Below are positions 16,100 through 24,936 of a stretch of DNA of 58,538 nt, one piece after another (positions within the stretch are counted from its first letter, which is position 1; every line of letters starts with the position of its first letter). The translations under genes and the position numbers were made by a program. The DNA comes from Borrelia puertoricensis (lineage in GTDB: Bacteria; Spirochaetota; Spirochaetia; Borreliales; Borreliaceae). The notes under the pieces are model-generated. The model was not told the DNA's origin, ran no database searches, and worked only from the letters and a program-made list of their open reading frames with translations. The stretch is taken from positions 1-58,538 of the forward strand of contig NZ_CP075387.1 in NCBI RefSeq assembly GCF_023035875.1, in the 5' to 3' direction.

Positions 16100-17074
16100 T
16101 TATGCCTTAATATCAACTCTTAAAATAGTATTTGCTGTTGCTAAGAGACCACCAAGCACAAAATCAAGGTATGAATGTGCAATAGTAGTTGAATCCTTAT
16201 CAATTTGTTCATTTGGAATTGGCAACATGTATTTACTTGGTTTAAATTTAATAAGCTCTGCATTTAATGGATAAATTAGTATCTGATTTTGAAGTAAGTT
16301 ACTTGTCTGTATATATACTTCTCTTCTATTATTAACAGCCTTTATGGTCTTAATAAGGAAGTCTTCCCATGAATCATTAGAAGAATAGGTGTTAGATGAT
16401 GAGGACGTATTTGTTATTGCATATGGTTTGATAAGTTTCAAACTGGTTTGTGGATCAACTAATACCATAAATGGTGTTGAGAATTCATCTCCTAGCTCTA
16501 ATTTTGCAAGTCCTGACTCAATCTTTTCAAATATCTTATCCATTTTATCTTTATTTGAAGCCTCAACTTCTTCTTTAACTTGTTTTGGCATATTAAGAAG
16601 TCCGTACATATTAGGAAGCATGCGTTTTTCATTCTTTCCATCTCTCTGGATTGAAACAGCACCTGTTAAGATAAAATGGTCAATAAGTTTAATAATTTCA
16701 TTGCTTGCAAGCTTATATGCTTCTCTAAAGGGGAGTAAATTGTTATTTACATCACCTGCATAATCATTATTTTTATAAAACTTCTCAGCGGTTTGCTTTA
16801 AATGTCTAAACCTGTACTGTAAGCTAAGGTAATTAAGCTTGATTGACTCTGATTTAAATCCTATTGTTGCAATAGTATTAACTTCATTTACTAATGTTGT
16901 AGGATTTGCATCAAGAAACGCATCCCATTTTATTGTTTTTAAGTATCCTATCGTTAAATTGACATCTTCGATTTGTTCATTTGAAAACCATTTGTAAAAT
17001 ACTGGTGTCTTTATCTCCGGGAATACATTTGCTATTTCTTTAGCATAATAGTTTTGGTCATATAATTCTGACAT
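16100..17074 (-). CDS. Major capsid protein (unit 1)
   Basis: A 324-aa protein, the probable HK97-fold major capsid protein of the phiBB-1 type (cp32 P06-like). Evidence is its size, position after portal, DUF1357 and DUF228 genes, the long helix with ASNEIIKLIDHFILTGA (~128-145), and the MVLVDPQTSLKLIKPY element (~210-225) typical of such capsid proteins. It has a strong SD (AGGAG). One residue difference from unit 2 was noted (DVNLT versus DVDLT). Confidence 0.75.
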   Translation of the reverse strand: MSELYDQNYYAKEIANVFPEIKTPVFYKWFSNEQIEDVNLTIGYLKTIKWDAFLDANPTTLVNEVNTIATIGFKSESIKLNYLSLQYRFRHLKQTAEKFYKNNDYAGDVNNNLLPFREAYKLASNEIIKLIDHFILTGAVSIQRDGKNEKRMLPNMYGLLNMPKQVKEEVEASNKDKMDKIFEKIESGLAKLELGDEFSTPFMVLVDPQTSLKLIKPYAITNTSSSSNTYSSNDSWEDFLIKTIKAVNNRREVYIQTSNLLQNQILIYPLNAELIKFKPSKYMLPIPNEQIDKDSTTIAHSYLDFVLGGLLATANTILRVDIKA

Positions 17075-17094
17075 TTTTAAACTCCTTTAATTTA

Positions 17095-17646
17095 TTAACT
17101 TGGCTTACCTTTATTACCATAAACAGCCACATGTACTATGTAAAGGTTATCCGTACTATCAATTTCGATTGAATTTGACAATGCTACTGCATTAATTTTG
17201 TTATTACTTGAAGTATTCTTTTCAACTTGTCCATTTGAGTTAAATTTAAGCTTATCTTTTTCCTTAATAGAATTATCTTTAGCTACAAGATACCCTTGAA
17301 ATCTATTTGTAATAGGAATTACTGTTGCGGTACTAGTAAATTCATCAACATCTATGCATATTCCATAAAGGTCATCCTCACCTCCAGCTTCAACATGTGG
17401 TTCATAGTGTGGATCTACAACACGTTTTACTCCTCTTTTGTATGGATAGCCTTTAAAGAAGTAATTCTCTAACTTGTCATGCTTACTAGTTAGAGTCCCG
17501 CCAGAATTACTAAAATGTAAATTCTTATCTCTAAAATCAGTAGTGTTACTAAAGACACAACCATCATTGCTAGGATTCTTCATTAGCTTTTTTAGTTTTT
17601 TAGCTTGTTCTTCATATTTATTTACTAACTCAGTTACACTTGACAC
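17095..17646 (-). CDS. DUF228 capsid-associated protein, paralogue 3 (unit 1)
   Basis: A 183-aa Borrelia DUF228 protein, the last of three tandem paralogues upstream of the capsid gene. Shared elements are an N-terminal helix, FRDKNLHFSNSGGT, GYPYKRGVKR, and YGICIDVDEFTSTATVIPIT. The last resembles capsid cement/decoration (DUF2190-like) barrels, so a head decoration role is likely but inferred. Confidence 0.75.
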   Translation of the reverse strand: MSSVTELVNKYEEQAKKLKKLMKNPSNDGCVFSNTTDFRDKNLHFSNSGGTLTSKHDKLENYFFKGYPYKRGVKRVVDPHYEPHVEAGGEDDLYGICIDVDEFTSTATVIPITNRFQGYLVAKDNSIKEKDKLKFNSNGQVEKNTSSNNKINAVALSNSIEIDSTDNLYIVHVAVYGNKGKPS

Positions 17647-17661
17647 TGTAATCCTCCTATT

Positions 17662-18447
17662 TTAAGAAATTGCCTTATTACCATAAAGAGATATCTTTAC
17701 TAAATACAATTTATAATCTTCTTGCCCTCGCTTATCATTCTCATCAGTAAGGTGTAATGTAAATATGTTACTTAGTGCAATTGCGTTAATTGAAACTGAT
17801 GAGGTACTAGATGCTTTAATCACTTCTCCATTTGAATTGAAATCTAATCTATCACCTATTGCAATCCCACTTGAGCTTCCAGATACAACGTAACCCTCAA
17901 AATTATCAGTTATTGGTATTACCGTTGCCACATTAGTATTCTCATCTATATCAATGCATATTCCATACATATTCTTGCCATCAGAAACTTCTACTTGCAC
18001 TTCATCAGATTTACTTGTTTCAATTTTTAATTTAACAGCACGTTTGTATGGAAATCCTAAAGATGGGTATTCTTCTAATTTATCTGTGCTACTTGATACA
18101 GATTGACATATAGCATCAAATGTTAAATTTTTATCTCTAAATCCAGTCTTGGCTTTAAAAACAGGTGACTCATCATCAAAACTTTTAGAGTATTTTCGCA
18201 ATTTTAACAAATATTCTTTAAGCGTCTTACCTTGGTCTGTCTCTAGTACTGCTGCATGTCTCTTACCTCTTCGCCTAACTTTTGTAGAATCATCTTGCAT
18301 GGATGCTTCTTGTTCTTGTTCTAGTTGTTGTTTTAAAACCTGGATAACTTCAGTATCATCCATTTGAGAATAAATATCAGAATCAACCGATTCATGCTTA
18401 ACATTTGGTATTAAGTTTGGATCTTGATGATCTTCTCTACTCACCAT
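17662..18447 (-). CDS. DUF228 capsid-associated protein, long paralogue 2 (unit 1)
   Basis: A 261-aa DUF228 protein with an extra ~85-residue charged N-terminal arm (glutamine/glutamate-rich, then basic KVRRRGKRHA at ~57-66) before the common core (FRDKNLTF, GFPYKRAVKL, YGICIDIDENTNVATVIPIT). It shares one base with the preceding paralogue's stop. The basic arm could contact DNA or scaffold inside the head (speculative). Confidence 0.75.
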   Translation of the reverse strand: MVSREDHQDPNLIPNVKHESVDSDIYSQMDDTEVIQVLKQQLEQEQEASMQDDSTKVRRRGKRHAAVLETDQGKTLKEYLLKLRKYSKSFDDESPVFKAKTGFRDKNLTFDAICQSVSSSTDKLEEYPSLGFPYKRAVKLKIETSKSDEVQVEVSDGKNMYGICIDIDENTNVATVIPITDNFEGYVVSGSSSGIAIGDRLDFNSNGEVIKASSTSSVSINAIALSNIFTLHLTDENDKRGQEDYKLYLVKISLYGNKAIS

Positions 18448-19004
18448 TAATCAATCCCTCGATTCCCAAATATACTTACAAGTGCTATGTACAGGTTTTC
18501 ATTAATTTTAAATGCCTTTGATAAGGCAGTACCATTAATAACACGAGAACCTGAACCGCTGTCATTTTCAATCTCTCCATTAGTATCAAATTTAACTTTG
18601 ACACCTGGTGTAATTGAAGATTGACTACTCTTCTTTACTACTAAATATCCAGTAAAATTATTTGTAATAGGAATTACTGTTGCGGTCCCAGTAAACTCAT
18701 CAATATCAATGCATATTCCATAAAGGTCAGAACCACCCCCAGCCTCAACACAAGGTTCATAACCATCCTCAAAAGATAACTTTACTCCTCTCTTGTATGG
18801 ATATCCCTTAATTGGATAATTTTCTAACCTATCAACACTGCTGGATATAGTCCCACCTTGATTTGCAAAGTGTATTCCTTTATCTTTAAAACCTATATCT
18901 ACATGAAATAGACCAGCATCTCTATTTGGGTTCTTCATTAGGTCTTGTATTTCTTCTACTTTCTTTAAGTATTCTTCTCTAATCTGTGTTATAGTCTGTG
19001 ACAT
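18447..19004 (-). CDS. DUF228 capsid-associated protein, paralogue 1 (unit 1)
   Basis: A 185-aa DUF228 protein, first of the three, with the common core (FKDKGIHFANQGGT, GYPYKRGVKLSF, YGICIDIDEFTGTATVIPIT). It follows DUF1357 by 15 nt. It resembles paralogue 3 more than the long paralogue 2. Its last residue differs from unit 2 (D versus N). Confidence 0.75.
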   Translation of the reverse strand: MSQTITQIREEYLKKVEEIQDLMKNPNRDAGLFHVDIGFKDKGIHFANQGGTISSSVDRLENYPIKGYPYKRGVKLSFEDGYEPCVEAGGGSDLYGICIDIDEFTGTATVIPITNNFTGYLVVKKSSQSSITPGVKVKFDTNGEIENDSGSGSRVINGTALSKAFKINENLYIALVSIFGNRGID

Positions 19005-19019
19005 ATATACTTATCTCCT

Positions 19020-19706
19020 TTAAGCAGCTTTTTGACTTTTAAGCTTATAAAACTCATGTCTCATGTCTTTATAACCATTTGCAATAGAAATACTAAATTC
19101 ATCAAAGTTTTGGGGACTAAAGTTAGAATTTAATATGGATATATCCTCATTTACCAAGTCAAGTTTAATCTCCCCTTTTGGACTGGAACTAGTAGTAGAG
19201 CGAGTTCTTTTTCTTATATTTGATTTAGCAAGGTTTACAAGTTGTTCAAGTACTTTTCCATCTAAATGTTGTACTTCCCTTACATTAGCAATAGCTTGAA
19301 TATCATCAACCGGTACATATTTCCTAACAAGTTCCCTACGTTGTGCTTGTATTATATCTTTCAGTGAGTATCCCCTAGCAAGAAGTGTCTCTTTATTGAA
19401 ATGTGAACTTAAATGTTTACGTGCTAAAGTATCAATCTCATTAATACGAGTAGCTTCACTGAGTAATCTATTTTCTTCTTCCAAGCGCACTTGTGAATCA
19501 GCAAGCTCTTTTGATATCATCTCATTAATACTTAAATTCTTATCTTCAGATTCTTTTGCTGCTTTGTACGCTTTATATTCTTCATATTCCTTATATTCTT
19601 TTAAACTTAAAGTAATACCATTGCTACCCTCCAAGTTATCCTCTACACTCTTAGCTAAGCCATCATTTTGTGTGCTATCTATATTTTCTTGTATGTTTTG
19701 ATTCAT
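19020..19706 (-). CDS. DUF1357 protein, probable capsid scaffold (unit 1)
   Basis: A 228-aa Borrelia DUF1357 protein, highly charged and almost wholly helical (YKEYEEYKAYKAAKESEDKN at ~38-57, then a long coiled coil), with a basic KRTRS patch near 170. Its position between portal and capsid/decoration genes and its composition are those of phage scaffolding proteins; the role is inferred. Confidence 0.7.
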   Translation of the reverse strand: MNQNIQENIDSTQNDGLAKSVEDNLEGSNGITLSLKEYKEYEEYKAYKAAKESEDKNLSINEMISKELADSQVRLEEENRLLSEATRINEIDTLARKHLSSHFNKETLLARGYSLKDIIQAQRRELVRKYVPVDDIQAIANVREVQHLDGKVLEQLVNLAKSNIRKRTRSTTSSSPKGEIKLDLVNEDISILNSNFSPQNFDEFSISIANGYKDMRHEFYKLKSQKAA

Positions 19707-19718
19707 AAAATCTCCTTA

Positions 19719-20930
19719 TTAACCTTCATAAAAAAATAATTTATGCTTTAAAACATTAAGTTCTCTTGTGCTTAATGTTTTACTTAACTCCAATTCCTTA
19801 TATTTAAGGGCTAATTCTATAAGTCGCATATCACTCTCATACTTTTCTTCTTCAGTTAGTACATAAAGTGAATTAAATCTCATGTCTAAATGATAATGTT
19901 TAACAAGTTTACTATTACAACTAATCTCTAACTCTTCTTGAACACTTTTTAAAAAGTCATAATAATTAGACCTATCACCTTTACCATCATTCCCAAGCCC
20001 CTTGGTTTGTTCATTAAAGCTTCTAGTTAATGGCTCTTTTGTGTCAGCACCAATCTTTGCCTTTACTAAGGCTAATGCTTCCTTTAAATAGGTTAAGTCA
20101 TACTTAATAACTTCAAGTGACGCATCTGGTGTGCCACTGTAAAAAATACCATTATTATTTATGTTAGATATAAGTTTAGAGAGCTCTCGCTCTAAATCTC
20201 TATTTACACTCTTAAGTGTGTTTATATGACTTTGCTCTTCATCTACATTTCTTTTAAACAGGTTAGAAAATATGCTTGGCTTATAATTAACACCCTTAGT
20301 TAAAAGCTCTAATGAGTTTGTAGCATCACTTAAGGCATCTTGTAATGTTGCTAATGATTCATCTTTGTAGAATAAAAAGTTATGTTGCCCTATTCGCCGC
20401 TCTATTTCTTTATATATTTCTTCAAAAAGATATATATTAAGCAAAAAACTTTGCGTATAACATGGACTGTAGGCTTTAAGTATATAATCATAATTAGAGT
20501 GTATGATTACCCTACTCTTATGAATCTTTACTTCTCTATAAGATACCTTCTCATCTGTATTTACTTTGAAATTGTATGTTATATAAGTAAAGTCAGGCCC
20601 CTCATCGCGAACGCTGTTATAGTCAAGATACATAAATCCAGTAGGAAGTTCTCGGTTCACGCTTAAGTGTAAATCTTCTAAAGCGTCAGCAGTTTTAACT
20701 AAAATGTATCCAACACCATTAAAACGGTAACTAATTAGGCACTGCAATAATGCTGTCTTTAACTCTATTTTTAAGGCTTCTAAAGCATCATTAATATTAA
20801 TAACAGTATTAATACTATTTAAGGTGATTCCATTCTTAAGAGTATCTTCTGCTACATTTGAAATGTAGTTTCTAAAAAATATTTAATATTTATATAAGTC
20901 TTTTGCGTTTATATTGCTATTTAAAATCAT
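19719..20930 (-). pseudogene. Portal protein gene with early stop codon (unit 1)
   Basis: The homologue of the intact 403-aa portal gene at 48778-49989. Codon 16 (20885-20883) is TAA where unit 2 has TCA (Ser), so translation from the normal ATG at 20930 stops after 15 residues. The rest of the frame is open and almost identical; a restart at the TTG at 20747 would give 342 aa lacking the first 61. That segment is probably needed, so I call it a pseudogene. A single base change by sequencing error cannot be excluded. Confidence 0.8.
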
Positions 20931-21095
20931 GGCTTCTTTAACCTTTCACCATCAATTAAGCATATGGAGAAAATATAACGCAACAATTGACAAAAACTAA
21001 TTATTTCTAACAAAATTTAAATAATTTTTGTAAAAAATGACTAAAAAAAGATAATTTAAAGAAGGTCAATTAAATAAAGGAATAGGTAAATAAAT

Positions 21096-21737
21096 TTACT
21101 TTACTAATAATGACATTAATGCTAAGAATATTCCTATATTAAGGGTAATAAGAGTTCCAAACATCCAACCATGAAGTTTAAGTTTATTATCGAGGTCCTT
21201 AATATCTGATTTCAGTTCAGTTCTAACATTGTCAATTTTGTTATCAAGTTCATTGAATTTGGTATCAATCTTATTATCAAGTTCGGTTTTGACAGATTTA
21301 ATCTCAGATTGTAAGAGAGCTTCAACTTTTTCAAGCTTAAGGTTAAAGTTATTCTCTACAGTGTCTATTTTGGTGTTAAGATTATTCTCAACGGTGTCTA
21401 TTTTTTTATCGAGTTCATTAAATTTAGTATCTATTTTGGTATTAAGTTCATTAAATTTGGTATCGAATTTATTATCGAGATCTTTAATATCAGATTTTAA
21501 TTCACTTCTAACGTTATCAATTTTATTATCCAGGTCTCTAATATCAGCTTGTAAGAGTGATTCTACCTTTTCAAGTTTAATATCAAAGTTTTCTTTTAAG
21601 AATTCAATATCTTTATAAGTCAGTTCATTACGATAATACCTATAAGAGAGATCAATAGCAATATCTCTTTTAATACCGGCTTTAGTAAGTTCAGCTATAA
21701 CCATTTGCTGAGTAATAACAGGCTGCGCAAGTCCCAT
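21096..21737 (-). CDS. bdr: Bdr repeat protein (unit 1)
   Basis: A 213-aa Borrelia direct repeat protein. The N-terminal domain (ITQQMVIAELTKAGI, YRYYRNELTYKDIEFLKENF) is followed by many copies of an 11-residue-like unit (NKIDTKFNELD, TVENNLNTKID) forming a coiled coil from ~50 to 185, then a C-terminal transmembrane segment (WMFGTLITLNIGIFLALMSLLV). The unit 2 copy has identical ends but a shorter, rearranged repeat region (187 aa). It lies inside the late operon between terL and portal; SD GGAG precedes the ATG. Confidence 0.92.
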   Translation of the reverse strand: MGLAQPVITQQMVIAELTKAGIKRDIAIDLSYRYYRNELTYKDIEFLKENFDIKLEKVESLLQADIRDLDNKIDNVRSELKSDIKDLDNKFDTKFNELNTKIDTKFNELDKKIDTVENNLNTKIDTVENNFNLKLEKVEALLQSEIKSVKTELDNKIDTKFNELDNKIDNVRTELKSDIKDLDNKLKLHGWMFGTLITLNIGIFLALMSLLVK

Positions 21738-21777
21738 AAAAAACTCCTTATGTAATTATTATATAATATTTTAAGTA

Positions 21778-23130
21778 TTATAGGAACCTTATTTTAGTAA
21801 AATGTGCTCTGAGGGTACGCATACTTAGGGTCAATAACATATATGATGCTGATAGGCTATCTAATGAATCATCATCACTCTTACCATCTCCTTTGTACTT
21901 ATAAATATCAGATATAGCTGATTTACTTGAATAATCCATAATACTAAGTTTAGAAGTTGCAAATGGCTCTATTAATGTAGCAATTCTAGTAAATTTATTA
22001 CTTATAGGTTTAATTGGAGCAATTTTAAACTTATGACTCATACCCGCCCTAAGTTTAAGAAACGTTTTAGTCACATTCCCATGCCCAGAAACGTTATCCC
22101 TATCTTCAACATATAGTTTGTGTACATTAAGATTTGTAAGTATAGTTTTAATTGTATTTAACATCTTAGGATCACCTACTGGTAACTTTTCTTGAAAAAT
22201 AAATGCATAATAACTTTGATCTACTCGCTCCAAAACACAAAGCGCTGTATTATCTCCTCCTATACTATATGCAGGATCTAAATATGCTATTGGGGATATA
22301 AATTCATGCTTACTTGTAAGATTAACATTAGTAAATATCGCATCACAGGACGGGACCCATTCTCCAAGTAAAACCCTTGCTTTATATGTTGGAATGTCCC
22401 TGTAAATCTCTTCTTGGTTTTTAATAAATTCTCTAGCAATTAATTCATTATCATATGTTGTAAAGTTATATGTAGAGTAAATTTTTGTATTATCAATATA
22501 ATCAAGCTTAAAGAAATGCTCCGGGCTATCAGGATTGGTATCAAATATAATTGACTGCATTCCTACTCTAAGCCTTTTTAAACATTCTATTAATGTTTCT
22601 TTATGCAGTGTAGTAGCTTCATTAACGTAAATAAGCGCCGAATTAGAGCCTCTAAACCGCTCAAAATCACTTACCTTATCACCACCATACAGATTAACTT
22701 TTAGTGAGTCTATTTCAAAATATGATGTATTAGAAAATTTTGGCCTAAAGGGTATTTTAAGCATACTAGCAATCTTTTCAAACTGCCCTAAAACATTAAC
22801 CTTTAATGATTTTTGTGAATTTCCTATTATAAAATTATTAGTATCTTGCCTGTATAGATGCCTATTCTTAATGAGCATCTTTAGATATAAATAACAAGCT
22901 AAAAATGTTTTTCCACTTGCAATACCACCTGATAGGATAATTTTACTTTGATTATTCTTCTCGATATTACGTACTACTTTAAGTTGTTTTTTAGTTAAAT
23001 ATTTACTCTCAAACCCTTTAAAATCAATTATTATATTCTTCGGTTTAATAAAAGACGTAATATCAATATCAAATGAACGTTTATATTCTCTTTGCATCTC
23101 TTTAAATAACGGTAGCTTGTATATATCCAC
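21778..23130 (-). CDS. terL: Terminase large subunit (unit 1)
   Basis: A 450-aa PBSX-type large terminase that packages phage DNA. Walker A GGIASGKT is at ~68-75 and Walker B IYVNEA at ~167-172. Nuclease-domain acidic residues are D285 (YLDPAYS), E342/D343 (VEDRDNV) and D420/D421. The frame extends to an upstream codon at 23169, but AAAGGA lies 6 nt before the GTG at 23130, matching the ATG start of unit 2 and avoiding overlap with terS. The N-terminal half differs from unit 2 at many positions; the last ~190 residues are identical. Confidence 0.93.
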   Translation of the reverse strand: MDIYKLPLFKEMQREYKRSFDIDITSFIKPKNIIIDFKGFESKYLTKKQLKVVRNIEKNNQSKIILSGGIASGKTFLACYLYLKMLIKNRHLYRQDTNNFIIGNSQKSLKVNVLGQFEKIASMLKIPFRPKFSNTSYFEIDSLKVNLYGGDKVSDFERFRGSNSALIYVNEATTLHKETLIECLKRLRVGMQSIIFDTNPDSPEHFFKLDYIDNTKIYSTYNFTTYDNELIAREFIKNQEEIYRDIPTYKARVLLGEWVPSCDAIFTNVNLTSKHEFISPIAYLDPAYSIGGDNTALCVLERVDQSYYAFIFQEKLPVGDPKMLNTIKTILTNLNVHKLYVEDRDNVSGHGNVTKTFLKLRAGMSHKFKIAPIKPISNKFTRIATLIEPFATSKLSIMDYSSKSAISDIYKYKGDGKSDDDSLDSLSASYMLLTLSMRTLRAHFTKIRFL

Positions 23131-23140
23131 TCTATATCCT

Positions 23141-23680
23141 TTAAATCTTAAATTTACTTTGTAAATCAAGATCAGTGGCTTTTAATTTAACCATTACCTG
23201 ATAAATCAAATCCATTTCTTGTATCTCTTTCTTTCTTCTCACATTATCAAGTTCTAATATCTTATAATTAAGCTCTTCATTATCTTTTGTGTCAATATTC
23301 TCCTTAAGATGAAGAATCTGGCTCTCTAATATTTCTATCTTTTGATTATAAGATTTAAGCTCTAACTTTAAATATCTATTGAATGAATTAATAAATTTAA
23401 GTCCCAATGTACTCTTAGCAATATTAAATTGACTCTTAAGATTGCTTGCTTGCGCATTACTCTCAGATGCCCGAATTAAAATATTAGTTAGTGTATCTTC
23501 ACTTATTGTTAATTTATTAGAACTTTCCATATTGTCAATTTCTCTTCTTTCCCATTTTCGCCTCATTTTACACACATTAGCACGACTAACTCCAAGCTCT
23601 CTTGCAATACCTGTATCATTAAGCTTTCCTTCATTAAAATACATAACATAATCATCAAACGACTTCTTTTCTTTACACAT
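23141..23680 (-). CDS. terS: Terminase small subunit, DUF603 (unit 1)
   Basis: A 179-aa protein. The N-terminal helix-turn-helix (KLNDTGIARELGVSRANVCKMRRKWE, ~15-40) is the presumed pac-site binding domain, followed by a coiled coil (~85-150) for oligomerisation. It is the first gene of the leftward late operon, 10 nt before terL. It is clearly diverged from the unit 2 copy outside the HTH, so the two halves might recognise different packaging sites. The 161-nt gap to the divergent mlp gene must hold the late promoter, but I see no convincing -35/-10 pair for it. Confidence 0.85.
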   Translation of the reverse strand: MCKEKKSFDDYVMYFNEGKLNDTGIARELGVSRANVCKMRRKWERREIDNMESSNKLTISEDTLTNILIRASESNAQASNLKSQFNIAKSTLGLKFINSFNRYLKLELKSYNQKIEILESQILHLKENIDTKDNEELNYKILELDNVRRKKEIQEMDLIYQVMVKLKATDLDLQSKFKI

Positions 23681-23841
23681 ACTTCTTTAACCATAGTTAA
23701 AATTAAATTAAGTCAAAACAAGTTAATTTTTGTTAACTTATTTTAACATAAACTATATAACACAAGTAATAAGATTACAAATCTATACTCAATATCAAAC
23801 AAATAGATTATAATACTTGAACTAATGAGGGGAATATTTAT

Positions 23842-24504
23842 ATGAAAAAATATATAAAATTAACAATACTTTGTAGCTCACTACTATTATATTGTTGTAG
23901 TGGACACGAACTAAGTATGGTACCAAAAAATACAGTATTTACTAGTAATCCTAAAAATAATCATTTTACTAATCTACAAGAAGGTAACAAAGAAGAGCGA
24001 AATAGTGAAGAAAAACCAAAAGAAGTGATTACTTTAACTGATGATGAACAACACAAGTTCAACATATTCAATTTTAGTTTAAATCTTTATATAAATAAAA
24101 ACGTAAGCGATACAAGCCCAGAACATCCAGCTTATCAAGAATTTAAAGATAAAATAAAAAAATACAAAAACTTTCTAAATTGGATTTCAAAAGACATACA
24201 AAAACAAAAAGAATTGGCTAATGCTTTTACTACTGTTTATAATATTTTAAAATCTAAAAAGGAAAAATACACAAATCTTACTGCAAATGATATCACTCTT
24301 GAACAATATATAACTGATGACATAAACAAGAATCTTGATCCCTCCCTAACTGATCCAAATCATAGCGATATAAGCAATCTTTTTAATCATATTGAACCTA
24401 ATCTTTATTTGTCTCCTGAAACTGATAACAACAAAATACTGAAATTGTTTAAAGAAGGACTTATAAATAAAAGTTATTCACTAAATGCAACTTTAAGATG
24501 GTAA
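23842..24504 (+). CDS. mlp: Mlp-family surface lipoprotein (unit 1)
   Basis: A 220-aa lipoprotein with a signal peptide ending in CCSG (~18-21). The Mlp core is recognisable: VITLTDDEQHKFNIFNFSL (~62-80) and NWISKDIQKQKELANAFTTV (~113-132), then a variable tail. Mlp proteins are surface lipoproteins of cp32 plasmids. It is transcribed away from terS; TATAAT at 23809-23814 is a possible -10 and GAGGGG the SD. The unit 2 gene at this locus encodes a quite different Mlp. Confidence 0.82.
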   Translation: MKKYIKLTILCSSLLLYCCSGHELSMVPKNTVFTSNPKNNHFTNLQEGNKEERNSEEKPKEVITLTDDEQHKFNIFNFSLNLYINKNVSDTSPEHPAYQEFKDKIKKYKNFLNWISKDIQKQKELANAFTTVYNILKSKKEKYTNLTANDITLEQYITDDINKNLDPSLTDPNHSDISNLFNHIEPNLYLSPETDNNKILKLFKEGLINKSYSLNATLRW

Positions 24505-24746
24505 GAATAGTATAATGCTAATGGAAGATGTCTATTCAATCAAAAAAAATAAAATAAAAAGATTTGTTAAAAAATAAATAAAAGGATTAAGTAAAAGTAA
24601 AAAGTAAACATTTTGTTAACTTTAAGTTAAGAGAAATAGAGAATTTAAATTTTATACTAAAAAACCCATCATTGCAAAGTTGAAAGCTATTAAATCAATA
24701 AATAAAGTAAATGTAGAGTAAAATTATAAGTATTTGTTAAAGATAA

Positions 24747-24771
24747 CACAAAGTATACTAGATATTTTGTG
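24747..24771. other. Candidate recombinase core site (unit 1)
   Basis: CACAAAGTAT-ACTAG-ATATTTTGTG: 10-bp arms matching in 9 of 10 positions around a 5-nt centre, 166 nt before the tyrosine recombinase start. In unit 2 (53574-53598) the arms are unchanged and only the centre differs (ACTAG to GCTAG). The form resembles a tyrosine recombinase core; no experimental support is known to me. Confidence 0.35.
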
Positions 24772-24853
24772 CTGCTTATCCTTAAAACAACCTTTCTCTA
24801 AATTACAAGTATTCTACACAGAATATTTCTCTTACAATGAAGACCTTTAAAAA

Positions 24854-24883
24854 TTGACTCTACGTGTAAGTATTTGCTAATAT
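24854..24883 (+). promoter_or_regulatory. Promoter of the tyrosine recombinase (unit 1)
   Basis: TTGACT (24854-24859), an 18-nt spacer and TAATAT (24878-24883), about 53 nt before the start codon; the same elements are present in unit 2. Confidence 0.6.
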
Positions 24884-24936
24884 TTTTATAACTAATTTTA
24901 TATATTTTTAATGTGTTTAGTTAACTTTGAAATTAC

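Larger units (their letters stand above)
3872..22353. repeat. Long direct repeat, ERF-virion block, copy 1
   Basis: From just inside the ERF gene to mid-terL this block is nearly identical, base for base, to 32870-51333. Exceptions are the ERF linker, sheath, DUF1506 patch, portal stop, tape measure homopolymer and Bdr repeats. Boundaries are approximate. Confidence 0.85.
24505..24936. other. Long non-coding region before the recombinase (unit 1)
   Basis: A 432-nt stretch without a gene. The last ~330 nt are strongly conserved with 53430-53763 in unit 2 although the Mlp genes on the left are unrelated. It contains the recombinase promoter (24854-24883), an imperfect palindrome (24747-24771) and GTTAAC-type short palindromes. 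Conservation without coding suggests a regulatory or recombination site. Confidence 0.7.

Noticed and set aside
16389..16763. 124-aa plus-strand ORF inside the capsid gene
   Set aside because: Antisense of the major capsid gene, duplicated only because the capsid gene is; no start signal.
21229..21618. Repeat array resembling a CRISPR or satellite
   Set aside because: The repeats are in-frame Bdr coiled-coil units without uniform spacers.
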